DNA of 64,000 bases from Streptomyces sp. NBC_00654 (lineage in GTDB: Bacteria; Actinomycetota; Actinomycetes; Streptomycetales; Streptomycetaceae): assembly GCF_026341775.1 (NCBI RefSeq), contig NZ_JAPEOB010000003.1, forward strand, positions 1 to 64,000, given 5' to 3'. The notes under the pieces are model-generated. The model searched no databases, was not told the origin of the DNA, and saw only the letters and a list, made by a program, of their open reading frames with translations. Below, one piece after another: positions 50,116 through 58,796 of the stretch (positions are counted from its first letter, which is position 1; each line of letters begins with the position of its first letter). The translations under genes were made by a program, and so were the position numbers.

Positions 50116-53100
50116 GCGGCGCGCACGACTGCGGCTGCGGCTGCGGCGGACATGACGAGCGCCGGGCGCCCGCGCCCCTGTACAACCCGCCGGGGCGCAC
50201 GGCCCTGGACTACCGGGTCGGGGAGTACGGCTCGTTCCTGGCGGCCATGAAGGACCGCCTGGCCTCCCCCGCCTATCCGGCGCTGCGGGGGCTGACGGTC
50301 CGGACCCCGGACGATCCGGCGGTCGGGCTCCTGGACTCCTGGGCCGTCGTCGGTGATCTGCTCACCTTCCACTCCGAGCGGATCGTGGACGAGGCGTATC
50401 TGCGCACCGCGAACGAGTACCGCTCGCTGGCGCTGCTCGGCCGGCTGGTGGGGCACCGGCCGCGGCCGGGGATCGCCGCCGACACCCATCTCGCGTACAC
50501 CCTGGACCGTGATCCGCGGGACGCGGACGTGGAGGTGGTGATCCCGCGCGGGGCGCGCAGCAACAGCGTTCCGCTCACGTCCGAGGACGAGTCGCAGGTC
50601 TTCGAGACCTCCGCCGATCTCACGGCCCGCGCGTCGTGGAACGAGCTGGCGGTGCGCCGGCGCAGGCCCTCGCTGCTGACCGAGGAGGATCTGACCGGGC
50701 GTTCCGAGATCCAGGTCGCGGGTACGACGACGGGGCTGACGGCCGGTGACCGGCTGCTGTTCGTCTTCAAGGGACAGCAGGGCGGCCCGGACGGGCAGGA
50801 GCCGGGGAAGCGGCTGATCCGGACCGTCGCCCGGCTCCGGGTCGACCGCGAGGAGGACGTGACGGGGATCGGGCTCCAGCAGTCCGCCCCGCCGACCCTC
50901 GCCGAACTGGTGGACCTGCTCCGGGAGTGGATCACGGAGGACGAGCGGGCGGTCGAGGACGGCGAGCCCACGCCCGACAACCCCAATCCGCGCCCGGTCA
51001 GCCGGTACATCGAGGAGTTCGACGCCCAGGTACTGGCCCCGCTGCGGGCGGACCTGGACACCATCGCCTCACCCGCACGTCTCGCGGCGCGGCTGGCCGG
51101 GCCGCACGAGCGGCTGGCCGAGGCGCAGGCCGTGGCCCGTGCGCACGAGGACGTCGCCGCCTGGTTCGAGCAGTTGGAGGCGATGGTCGGCGAAGTGATC
51201 GCGCAGGCGGCCGACCTGGAACCGTCGCGGCCCGCGCCCGAGGCGCTCCGCCGCGCGCTCCCGGCCGCTCCGGCGGCGCTGCGGGCGCTCGGTGCGGTGC
51301 TTCCGGCGCTGCGCGACGGAGTCGTACGCCCCGGTTCGCACGCCGGTTCGCACGCCGGTTCCCGCGCTGCCGGGCGGGCCGGGTCCCCGGGCTCCGGCGC
51401 GGACCGGCTGGCCGCGCCCGGCCCGGACCTGGGGGCGCGGCTGCTGGCGGCGCTCGACCCGCGGATCGCCGACGGGATGTATCCGGCGTGGCGGCAGTCC
51501 GCGCCGACCGCGCCCGCGCTGCTCCACGAGGTGCAGGCGCTGCGGGTGACGACGTCCCCGTTCGGGGCGATGGCGCCGCTGCGGCCGGTGCAGGACGCGC
51601 GGGGGCGGGTGATCAGGCAGGCCGACTGGCCGCTGACCGGCTCGGCCCTGACGACGATGCGGGTCGTGTTCGACACGGCGGGCCGGGTCCCGGTGCGGGC
51701 GGAGTTCCAGTACACGGAGACCGGTTCGTCGGTCCAGCAGTCGGAGAACCTCCAGGCCGAGACGACGTTCGAGCTCGGCCCCGGCCGGGTCACGGTGACG
51801 GCACGGGCCGCTCAGGACCACGATCTGAGCTGGCTCCAGCGGCGGCCCGCCGACTCGCAGGAGCCGGGCGTCACCGCCCGGCTGCACGAGGGGCTGCCCG
51901 AGCGGACGCTGTTCGTGTCCCGTCCCGGTGAGGACGGCCGGGTCCATGTCGTCGTGCACAACGGCGAGCCCAGGGAGTGGCGTCTGGCGCCCGGTGACCA
52001 TGAGCAGGTCCGGCACGACGGCTATGAACTGACCGTCCGCTACACGGTGGGCAGCGAACCGGCCAACGTGGTGATCGGCATCGCTTCGGTGCCGGAGCCC
52101 GCGAACCGGCGGGTGATCTCCCTCGACTCGGTCCAGGACTCGGTCACGGTCGGCAGCTGGATCGCGATCGAGCGCCCCCGCAAGGGGGCCGAGGGGCCGG
52201 ACGGCATCCCGGGCGACCCGGACCTCCGGTCCGTGACCACCCGGGTCACCGCCGTACGCACCGCCGTGTACACCGACTTCGGCATCACGGGCCGCGGTAC
52301 GGAGCTGACGCTGGCCGATCCCTGGCTCGACGAGCACGATGTGCTGCTGTCCACGATCCGCGACACGGCCGTGCACGCGGGCGGTCAGCCACTGCGGCTC
52401 GCCGAGGAACCGCTCGGCGAGGACGTGCACGGCAACGAGCTGGAGCTGGCCGAGCTGTACGACGGACTGCGTCCGGGGCGGCAGCTGATCGTGTCCGGGG
52501 AGCGCACGGACGTACCCGCCGTGCCCGGCACCGAACTGGTGACGGTCGCGGAGGCCGAGCAGGTGCTGGACCCGCTGGTGCCCGGCGACCATGTGCACAC
52601 CCGGCTGACGCTGACGACGGATCTGGTCCACCGCTACCGGCGCGCCACCGTGCGCGTCCGGGGCAATGTGGTGGCGGCCACCCATGGCGAGAGCCGGGAG
52701 GAGCCGATCGGCAGCGGGGACGCGGACCGGGCCAACCAGACGTTCGCGCTGTGGCAGTCGCCGCTGACCTGGCTGCCCGCCGACAATCCGCTGGGGGCCG
52801 TCCCGGCCCTCGAAGTGCGGGTGGACGGGCTGCTGTGGCACGAGGTGGACAGCCTCGCCGGGCGGGGACCGCGCGAGCGCGTCTACGTCGGCGGGGTGTC
52901 GGGCGGCCGGACGACGGTGACCTTCGGCGACGGGGTGCACGGGGCCCGGCTGCCCACCGGCCACGAGAACGTCCGGGCCCGCTACCGCTTCGGGACCGGC
53001 CGGGCCGCCAACGTCCGGGCGGACCGGATCACCCAGGCGGTCACCCGGCCGCTGGGCGTCACCGGGGTCACCAATCCGCAGCCCGCGACGGGCGGCGCGG

Positions 53101-53921
53101 ACGCGGACGGCCCCGCCCTGACCCGGTCCACGGTCCCGCTCGCCGTGTCGGCGCTGGACCGGCTGGTGTCGGTCGCCGACTACGAGGACTTCGCCCGCTC
53201 CCGGGCCGGGATCGGCCGGGCGGCGGCGCGCGAGGTCTTCGACGGCAGGCGGCGGCTGCTGCACGTGACGGTCGCCGGGGTGGCGGACATCCCGGTCGCC
53301 GAGGACTCCGACGTGCTCACCGCGCTGCGCTCCTCGCTCGCCCGGTACGGCGACTCCCGGCTGCCGGTGCGGGTACAGGTGCGCGAACCGGTCCTGCTGC
53401 TCCTCGCGGCGAAGGTGAAGGTGGCCCGCGACCACAGCTGGCAGCTGGTCGAACCCCGGCTGCGCCAGGCCCTGCTGGCCCGGTTCGGCCCCGCCCGGCG
53501 CGAGCTGGGCAGCCCCGCGCATCTGTCGGACGTGCTGGCCACGGCCCACTCGGTGCCCGGCGTCGGCCATGTGGACGTGGACGTCTTCGGCGGGGTGCCC
53601 GCGTCCTTCACCCCCGAGGACCTGCCCGCGCTCACCGAGTCCCTGGCCGAGCCGCGGCGCACGGTCGCGGCGCGGCTCGCGGCCTACGACGAGGACGTGC
53701 ACCGGGTCACCGCGCCGGAGGGCGAGACGCTCACCTCCGTCGCCGCCCGGTACGGCATCGGCCTCGATGAACTGCTCCGCCTCAACCCGGACATCACCGA
53801 CACCCGGCCGCTCGCGAAGGGCCGCGCGGTGTTCGTCTTCCGCGGCATCCGGCCCGCGCAGCTGGTCCTGCTGTCACCGGACGTCCCGGACACGCTGATC
53901 CTGACGGAGGTCACCGCATGA
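50112..53921 (+). CDS. Baseplate J-like wedge protein 2 with C-terminal LysM
   Basis: 1269 residues from ATG 50112, 7 bases after GGAGG and overlapping the previous stop. The N-terminus is unusual, with five cysteines in a short run (HDCGCGCGGHDE) that may bind metal. Then come DPAVGLLDSWAVVGDLLTFH, SERIVDEAYLRTANEYRSL and GRLVGHRPRPGIAADTHLAY, and a C-terminal J-type domain with TTVTFGDGVHGARLPTGHEN and SVADYEDFARSRAGIG. The last 55 residues are a LysM module (GETLTSVAARYGIGLDELLR). A helical insertion spans about 300-470. Two large J-like proteins in tandem are normal for this eCIS class. Confidence 0.92.
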   Translation: MSGAHDCGCGCGGHDERRAPAPLYNPPGRTALDYRVGEYGSFLAAMKDRLASPAYPALRGLTVRTPDDPAVGLLDSWAVVGDLLTFHSERIVDEAYLRTANEYRSLALLGRLVGHRPRPGIAADTHLAYTLDRDPRDADVEVVIPRGARSNSVPLTSEDESQVFETSADLTARASWNELAVRRRRPSLLTEEDLTGRSEIQVAGTTTGLTAGDRLLFVFKGQQGGPDGQEPGKRLIRTVARLRVDREEDVTGIGLQQSAPPTLAELVDLLREWITEDERAVEDGEPTPDNPNPRPVSRYIEEFDAQVLAPLRADLDTIASPARLAARLAGPHERLAEAQAVARAHEDVAAWFEQLEAMVGEVIAQAADLEPSRPAPEALRRALPAAPAALRALGAVLPALRDGVVRPGSHAGSHAGSRAAGRAGSPGSGADRLAAPGPDLGARLLAALDPRIADGMYPAWRQSAPTAPALLHEVQALRVTTSPFGAMAPLRPVQDARGRVIRQADWPLTGSALTTMRVVFDTAGRVPVRAEFQYTETGSSVQQSENLQAETTFELGPGRVTVTARAAQDHDLSWLQRRPADSQEPGVTARLHEGLPERTLFVSRPGEDGRVHVVVHNGEPREWRLAPGDHEQVRHDGYELTVRYTVGSEPANVVIGIASVPEPANRRVISLDSVQDSVTVGSWIAIERPRKGAEGPDGIPGDPDLRSVTTRVTAVRTAVYTDFGITGRGTELTLADPWLDEHDVLLSTIRDTAVHAGGQPLRLAEEPLGEDVHGNELELAELYDGLRPGRQLIVSGERTDVPAVPGTELVTVAEAEQVLDPLVPGDHVHTRLTLTTDLVHRYRRATVRVRGNVVAATHGESREEPIGSGDADRANQTFALWQSPLTWLPADNPLGAVPALEVRVDGLLWHEVDSLAGRGPRERVYVGGVSGGRTTVTFGDGVHGARLPTGHENVRARYRFGTGRAANVRADRITQAVTRPLGVTGVTNPQPATGGADADGPALTRSTVPLAVSALDRLVSVADYEDFARSRAGIGRAAAREVFDGRRRLLHVTVAGVADIPVAEDSDVLTALRSSLARYGDSRLPVRVQVREPVLLLLAAKVKVARDHSWQLVEPRLRQALLARFGPARRELGSPAHLSDVLATAHSVPGVGHVDVDVFGGVPASFTPEDLPALTESLAEPRRTVAARLAAYDEDVHRVTAPEGETLTSVAARYGIGLDELLRLNPDITDTRPLAKGRAVFVFRGIRPAQLVLLSPDVPDTLILTEVTA

Positions 53922-53947
53922 ACACCCAGGAAGGGAGCGCCGCATGA
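53918..53947 (+). CDS. Possible 9-residue coupling mini-ORF
   Basis: ATG 53918 overlaps the stop of the baseplate J gene (ATGA) and opens a nine-codon frame, MNTQEGSAA, whose stop overlaps the next gene's ATG (ATGA at 53944-53947). The next gene's ribosome-binding site (GGAAGGGAG) lies inside it. It may relay ribosomes between two structural genes, or be fortuitous. Confidence 0.35.
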   Translation: MNTQEGSAA

Positions 53948-56136
53948 GCAGGGAACCGGACGGACTCGCGGAGCTGCTCCCGCAGTGGCACCGGCTGCGG
54001 GACGCCGAGGGCGGTGAGCCGCTGCGCGCACTGCTCGCGGTGATCGCCGAGCAGGCGGACCGGGTGCGCGACGGGGTCGAGCAGAGCTATGAGGACCTCT
54101 TCGTGGAGACGGCCGCGCCCTGGGTGCTGCCGTACCTCGGCGACCTGGTGGGCTACCGGCCGCTGCCCGGCTACGAGCGGGTCCAGGCCGCCGGGCTCGG
54201 CGGCGCGCGGGGCGGACCGGGCGACGGCGAGGCCCGTACCCGGCTCGCCGAGGCGCTCGCGCCGCGCCGCGATGTCGCCTCGACGGTCGCCAACCGCCGC
54301 CGCAAGGGCACCCTCGCACTGCTGGAGGAGCTGGCGCAGGAGGTGGCCGGGTGGCCGTCCAGGGCGGTGGAGCTCTCCCGGCTGGTCTCCCAGCAGCAGC
54401 CGGTGAAGCTGTACGGGACGGGGGCGCCGTCCGCCGATGTACGCAGGCTGTCCCGGGGCCGGCTGGCCGATGTCCGCCGGGGTGGCCAACTGGACCTGGC
54501 GGGCGGCCCGTTCGACGAGATGGCCAGGTCGGCCGACGTACGCAGGGCGGGTTCGGCGCGCCGGAGCGGCGGTCACTCCCCCGCCGGGATCGGGCTGTAC
54601 GTGTGGCGGCTCAAGCCGTACCACGTGACCCGGGCACCGGCGTACTGCGTCGACCGGGCCCGCAGCCTGTACACGTTCTCGATCCTGGGCAACGACAGCC
54701 CGCTGGTGACGCGTCCGGTGCCGGAGCCCTCGGCCACGCATCTCGCGACGATCGACAACGTGCCCGCGTTCATCAGGCGGCGTCAGCTCTCCGACCGGCT
54801 CGCGGACCACTACGGGCCCGGCAAGAGCTTCACCGTCTGGCGGGACGGGCAGGACGAGCCGGTGCCGATGTCGGACATCGTCGTGGCGGACCTGTCGGAC
54901 TGGCGCTACCGGCCCAGGCTCGGCTCGGTGGCCGTCGACCCGGTGCTGGGGCGGATCGCCTTCGGGTCCCGCTCGGCACCCCGGCAGGGGGTCTGGGTCA
55001 CCTACCACTACGCCGCGGGTGACGACATCGGCGGTGGCGAGTACCCGCGCGAGCGGGTCACCCCGCCCACCGCCAGGATCTACCGGGTGGGTCCGGGCCA
55101 GGCGTTCCAGCGGATCATGGACGCGTACGAGCAGTGGCGCGCGGACCGGTCGGCGGGCCACCGCGGGGCCGAGGGCATCATCGAGATCACGCACAGCGGC
55201 GCCTATCAGGAGCAGCTGGACTTCGATCTCGACCGCGGCGACCGGCTGGAGCTGCGGGCCGCCGAGGGCTGCCGCCCGGTGATCCGGCTGCTCGACTGGT
55301 ACAGCAACCGGCCCGACGCCCTCAACATCCGGGCCCGGGAGGACGACGGTCCCACCGGCTCCCATGGCCACGGGGACGCGCCGCGCATCGTGCTGGACGG
55401 GCTGCTGGTCACCGGGCGCGGGCTCCATGTCAGCGGTCCCGTCGGCGCGGTCGTGCTGCGGCACTGCACCCTGGTGCCCGGCTGGTCGCTGGAGCCGGAG
55501 TGCGACCCGCACTCCCCGGAGGAGCCGAGCCTCGTCCTGGACCGGACCACCGCGTGCGTCTCGGTGGACCACAGCATCATCGGCACGATCGAGGTGATCG
55601 GCGACGAGGTCAGCCACGACCCGCCGGCCATCCACCTCCGCGACAGCGTCCTGGACGCCACCGGTCACGACCGGGCGGCCCTGTCCGCCCCGGACTGCCG
55701 TCACGCCCACGCCGTACTGCACGCCCACCGCACGACGGTCATCGGCGAGGTGCACACGCACGCCGTGGAGATCGCCGAGAACAGCGTCTTCACCGGGCGG
55801 CTACGGGTGGTGCGGCGGGGCATCGGCTGTCTGCGGTTCTCGTACGTGCCGCCCGGCTCCCGCACCCCGCGCCGGCACCGCTGCCAGCCCGACCTGGTGG
55901 GTGCCGACCGTGCGGAGGAGGTGCGTCCGCTGCTGAGCGGCGAGCGGTACGGCACCCCCGCGTACGGGCGGCTCGCGGACGGCGGTCCGTGGCAGATCCG
56001 CCGGGGTGCCGACGACGGCTCGGAGATGGGCGTCTTCCACGACCTGTACGAACCGCAGCGCGAGGACAGCCTGCGGGCGCGGCTCGCCGAGTACACCCCG
56101 GCCGGTACGGACGCCGGGATCTTTCCCGTCACCTGA
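53944..56136 (+). CDS. P2 I-like baseplate protein with beta-helix domain
   Basis: 730 residues. The N-terminal part has LLAVIAEQADRVRDGVEQSY, then EDLFVETAAPWVLPYLGDLV and NRRRKGTLALLEELAQEVAG, the P2 gpI/tail-protein I family, which joins the wedge to fibre or baseplate periphery. The C-terminal half (about 385-640) is a right-handed beta-helix: RIVLDGLLVTGRGLHVSGPV, then VVLRHCTLVPGWSLEPEC and VDHSIIGTIEVIG. Such a domain is absent from classical P2 I and probably forms an outward-facing adhesion or cage piece. Confidence 0.88.
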   Translation: MSREPDGLAELLPQWHRLRDAEGGEPLRALLAVIAEQADRVRDGVEQSYEDLFVETAAPWVLPYLGDLVGYRPLPGYERVQAAGLGGARGGPGDGEARTRLAEALAPRRDVASTVANRRRKGTLALLEELAQEVAGWPSRAVELSRLVSQQQPVKLYGTGAPSADVRRLSRGRLADVRRGGQLDLAGGPFDEMARSADVRRAGSARRSGGHSPAGIGLYVWRLKPYHVTRAPAYCVDRARSLYTFSILGNDSPLVTRPVPEPSATHLATIDNVPAFIRRRQLSDRLADHYGPGKSFTVWRDGQDEPVPMSDIVVADLSDWRYRPRLGSVAVDPVLGRIAFGSRSAPRQGVWVTYHYAAGDDIGGGEYPRERVTPPTARIYRVGPGQAFQRIMDAYEQWRADRSAGHRGAEGIIEITHSGAYQEQLDFDLDRGDRLELRAAEGCRPVIRLLDWYSNRPDALNIRAREDDGPTGSHGHGDAPRIVLDGLLVTGRGLHVSGPVGAVVLRHCTLVPGWSLEPECDPHSPEEPSLVLDRTTACVSVDHSIIGTIEVIGDEVSHDPPAIHLRDSVLDATGHDRAALSAPDCRHAHAVLHAHRTTVIGEVHTHAVEIAENSVFTGRLRVVRRGIGCLRFSYVPPGSRTPRRHRCQPDLVGADRAEEVRPLLSGERYGTPAYGRLADGGPWQIRRGADDGSEMGVFHDLYEPQREDSLRARLAEYTPAGTDAGIFPVT

Positions 56137-56264
56137 CCCGGCGCCGGGCGGCCGGGCGCACCGGCCGGCCCGGCCGCCCGGTCCGACCACCGCGACGGCC
56201 ACCCGGCCCGTTCGCCCCACCTGACTTCTTCAGACCGCCGAACCTCCGAGGGGGACCCCTTCCC

Positions 56265-57809
56265 ATGCACGCAGATCTCTCCCGCGACACCTTCCGCCCG
56301 GACCGGCACTACTCGGCGGTGCTCGCCCAGCAGGGCCGCGTCCAACTGGACGCGGACGCCAACGAGCAGGCCGCGATCCAGCTCCACCGGGCCCGTACCA
56401 CCGCCGCCGATCTGATCGGGCAGCACGGCGGCCCGCGCGGCGCGACCGGCTTCGAGGTGACGTTCCTGGGCGGCAGCCGGGAGCTGGACGACCTCTCCCT
56501 GGGCGGCGGCCGCTATTACGTGGACGGCATCCTGCTGGACGCGACCAGGCCGGAGCCGGGCGTCCCGGCCGAGGCCGGAGCCGCCGCGCCGGACGACGAG
56601 GCTCCGGCCGCCGCCCCCGCGACCTGGACCTACTGGGACCAGCCGGACGGCTACCGGGACCCGGAGCGGCCCGGCGACCGGCTGCCCACCCAGTTCCCGT
56701 ACCTGGCCTGCCTGAAGGTGTGGGAGCGTGCGGTCACCGCCGCCGAGGACCCGCTGCTGCGCGAGGTGGCGCTGGGTACGGCGATGCCCGACACGGCGGC
56801 CCGGGTGAAGGTGGTGTGGCAGGTCGTGCCGCTGCCCGGTACGGAGCTGGAGCTCGCGGACGGGGCGACGAAGGACGAGGTGCGGGCGGCGTTCGACGCC
56901 TGGGCTGCGGCGCAGGACCCGACCGCCCGGCTGGCGGCCCGCAGTGAACGGCCGGACCGGGCGGACGAGGACCCGTGCCTGGTCAGGCCGGACGCCCGCT
57001 ACCGGGGGCCGGAGAACCAGCTGTACCGGGTGGAGGTCCACCAGGGCGGTGCGGCGAAGGACGCCACGTTCAAGTGGTCCAGGGAGAACGGCTCGGTGAC
57101 CTTCCCGGTCGAGGAACTGGACGGCACCTGGGTGGAGCTGGCCTCCCTCGGAAACGACGACAAGCTCGACCTGAACGTGGGCGACCAGGTGGAGTTCGTC
57201 GACACCGCGTACACCAGCCGCCGTGAACCCCTGCCGCTGCTGCGGGTGGAGGAGCTCGATCTGCCGGGGCGCCGGGTACGGCTCTCCGGTGAGCCCGAGC
57301 CCTTCGTGGGGCGGCGCCCCGAGCTGAACCCGTATCTGCGGCGCTGGGACCACCGCCCCTCGACCCGCCGGACCAAGGGGCCCGCGAAGGTGCGCGACGG
57401 TGCGCTGCGGATCGAGGAGGGGGCCTGGCTGCCCCTGGAGGACGGCGTGTTCGTGTACTTCGAGCCGGGAGGGACCTACCGCTCCGGTGACTACTGGACG
57501 GTCCCCGCCCGTACGGCGACGGGCGGCGTCGAGTGGCCGGCGGACGCGGCCCGGCGCCCGCTGCTGCGCCCGCCGCACGGGGTGCGGGTCCACTACGCGC
57601 CGCTGGCCTGGATTCTCGGCGAGGGGTCGGTGGCCGATCTCCGGCAGACGTTCGGGCCGCTGGCGGCACCGATTCCGGCGGCGGACGAGGAAGCCCTGGC
57701 GGCGGAAGTCCGGGCCGAGGAGGAGGCGGTGGCCGCCGAACAGGCGGCCGACAGCGGTTCAGCACCTGTCGTTTCGGGGCAAAACGATCAGGAGACGAGC
57801 GAGAACTGA
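56265..57809 (+). CDS. DUF6519-type eCIS protein
   Basis: 514 residues from ATG 56265. The N-terminus SRDTFRPDRHYSAVLAQQGR, then VQLDADANEQAAIQLHRART, is the hallmark of a family found in eCIS and tail-like loci. Later segments include VEVHQGGAAKDATFKWSREN and then PVEELDGTWVELASLGNDDK. The last 50 residues are Ala/Glu-rich. It is probably a peripheral baseplate or tail-fibre anchor protein. No enzymatic motif is seen. A 128-base gap separates it from the previous gene, with no recognisable promoter. Confidence 0.83.
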   Translation: MHADLSRDTFRPDRHYSAVLAQQGRVQLDADANEQAAIQLHRARTTAADLIGQHGGPRGATGFEVTFLGGSRELDDLSLGGGRYYVDGILLDATRPEPGVPAEAGAAAPDDEAPAAAPATWTYWDQPDGYRDPERPGDRLPTQFPYLACLKVWERAVTAAEDPLLREVALGTAMPDTAARVKVVWQVVPLPGTELELADGATKDEVRAAFDAWAAAQDPTARLAARSERPDRADEDPCLVRPDARYRGPENQLYRVEVHQGGAAKDATFKWSRENGSVTFPVEELDGTWVELASLGNDDKLDLNVGDQVEFVDTAYTSRREPLPLLRVEELDLPGRRVRLSGEPEPFVGRRPELNPYLRRWDHRPSTRRTKGPAKVRDGALRIEEGAWLPLEDGVFVYFEPGGTYRSGDYWTVPARTATGGVEWPADAARRPLLRPPHGVRVHYAPLAWILGEGSVADLRQTFGPLAAPIPAADEEALAAEVRAEEEAVAAEQAADSGSAPVVSGQNDQETSEN

Positions 57810-57859
57810 CGCACAATCGAGAGCGTCGAACCACCGCACCACCTGGAAGGAGCACCACG

Positions 57860-58738
57860 ATGGCAACGCCTCTGTCGGCCGACAAGCTGCTCAAAGCCCT
57901 TCGTGACGAAGGCCTGCGTGTCGTCGAGCACCGGAGCTGGCGTACGCACAACCGCAATCACAAGGGCCCGTGGGGCCCGGTGAACGGGGTGATGATCCAT
58001 CACACCGTGACATCGGGCACGCAGAGTTCGGTGGAACTCTGCTACAACGGCCACTCCAGCCTGCCCGGTCCGCTCTGCCACGGGGTGATAGCGAAGGACG
58101 GCTCGGTCCATCTCGTCGGGAACGGACGGGCCAACCACGCCGGGCTCGGCGACGACGACGTCCTGCGGGCCGTGGTCGATGAATCGGGTTCACTGCCCTC
58201 CGACAACGAGGCCAATACGGACGGCAACCGGCACTTCTACGGTTTCGAGTGCGTCAACCTCGGCGACGGGAAGGACCCGTGGCCGGCCGCGCAGCTGGAG
58301 GCGATCGAGAAGGCCGCCGCCGCGATCTGCCGGGCGCACGGCTGGTCGCAGCGCTCGGTGATCGGGCACAAGGAGTGGCAGCCGGGAAAGGTCGATCCGC
58401 GCGGGTTCACGATGGACTCGATGCGCGGCCGGATCAAGTCGCGCCTCGGGGGCAAGCCGGACGGCCCGTCGAAGCCGCCCTCCAAGCCGAAGTACGAGCC
58501 GTTCCCCGGAGCGGCGTTCTTCAAGGCGGGCAGACGCAGCGCGGTCATCACCGCGATGGGCAAGCGGCTGGTGTCCGAGGGCTGCGGGCGTTACGAGGTG
58601 GGCCCCGGCCCGTCCTGGTCGGAGGCCGACAGGAAGTCGTACGCCGCCTGGCAGCGCAAGCTCGGTTATTCCGGCGCCGGGGCGGACGGCATCCCGGGCA
58701 AGGAGAGCTGGGCCAAGCTCAAGGTCCCGAACGTCTGA
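57860..58738 (+). CDS. N-acetylmuramoyl-L-alanine amidase (amidase_2) encoded in the eCIS operon
   Basis: 292 residues from ATG 57860 behind GGAAGGAG. Residues about 25-195 are an amidase_2 domain with zinc-ligand regions VNGVMIHHTVTSG and GRANHAGLGDDD and the catalytic-end motif VIGHKEWQPGKVDPRGF. A Pro/Lys linker follows, then a peptidoglycan-binding-like repeat (about 235-290, SYAAWQRKLGYSGAGADGIP). No signal peptide or membrane segment is present, so it is either cytoplasmic or delivered by the particle. As last gene before a strong terminator it could be cargo, or an enzyme that lets particles out by lysis. Confidence 0.88.
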   Translation: MATPLSADKLLKALRDEGLRVVEHRSWRTHNRNHKGPWGPVNGVMIHHTVTSGTQSSVELCYNGHSSLPGPLCHGVIAKDGSVHLVGNGRANHAGLGDDDVLRAVVDESGSLPSDNEANTDGNRHFYGFECVNLGDGKDPWPAAQLEAIEKAAAAICRAHGWSQRSVIGHKEWQPGKVDPRGFTMDSMRGRIKSRLGGKPDGPSKPPSKPKYEPFPGAAFFKAGRRSAVITAMGKRLVSEGCGRYEVGPGPSWSEADRKSYAAWQRKLGYSGAGADGIPGKESWAKLKVPNV

Positions 58739-58748
58739 TCCGCGGGGC

Positions 58749-58783
58749 CCGGTTCCGGGTTCGGAGGGCGAACCCGGAACCGG
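58749..58783. terminator. Perfect 15-bp hairpin ending the eCIS operon
   Basis: CCGGTTCCGGGTTCG (58749-58763) pairs without mismatch with CGAACCCGGAACCGG (58769-58783) around GAGGG. It separates the converging amidase and FG-GAP genes and can stop transcription from both sides. Confidence 0.85.
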
Positions 58784-58796
58784 CGCCCGTGCGCCG

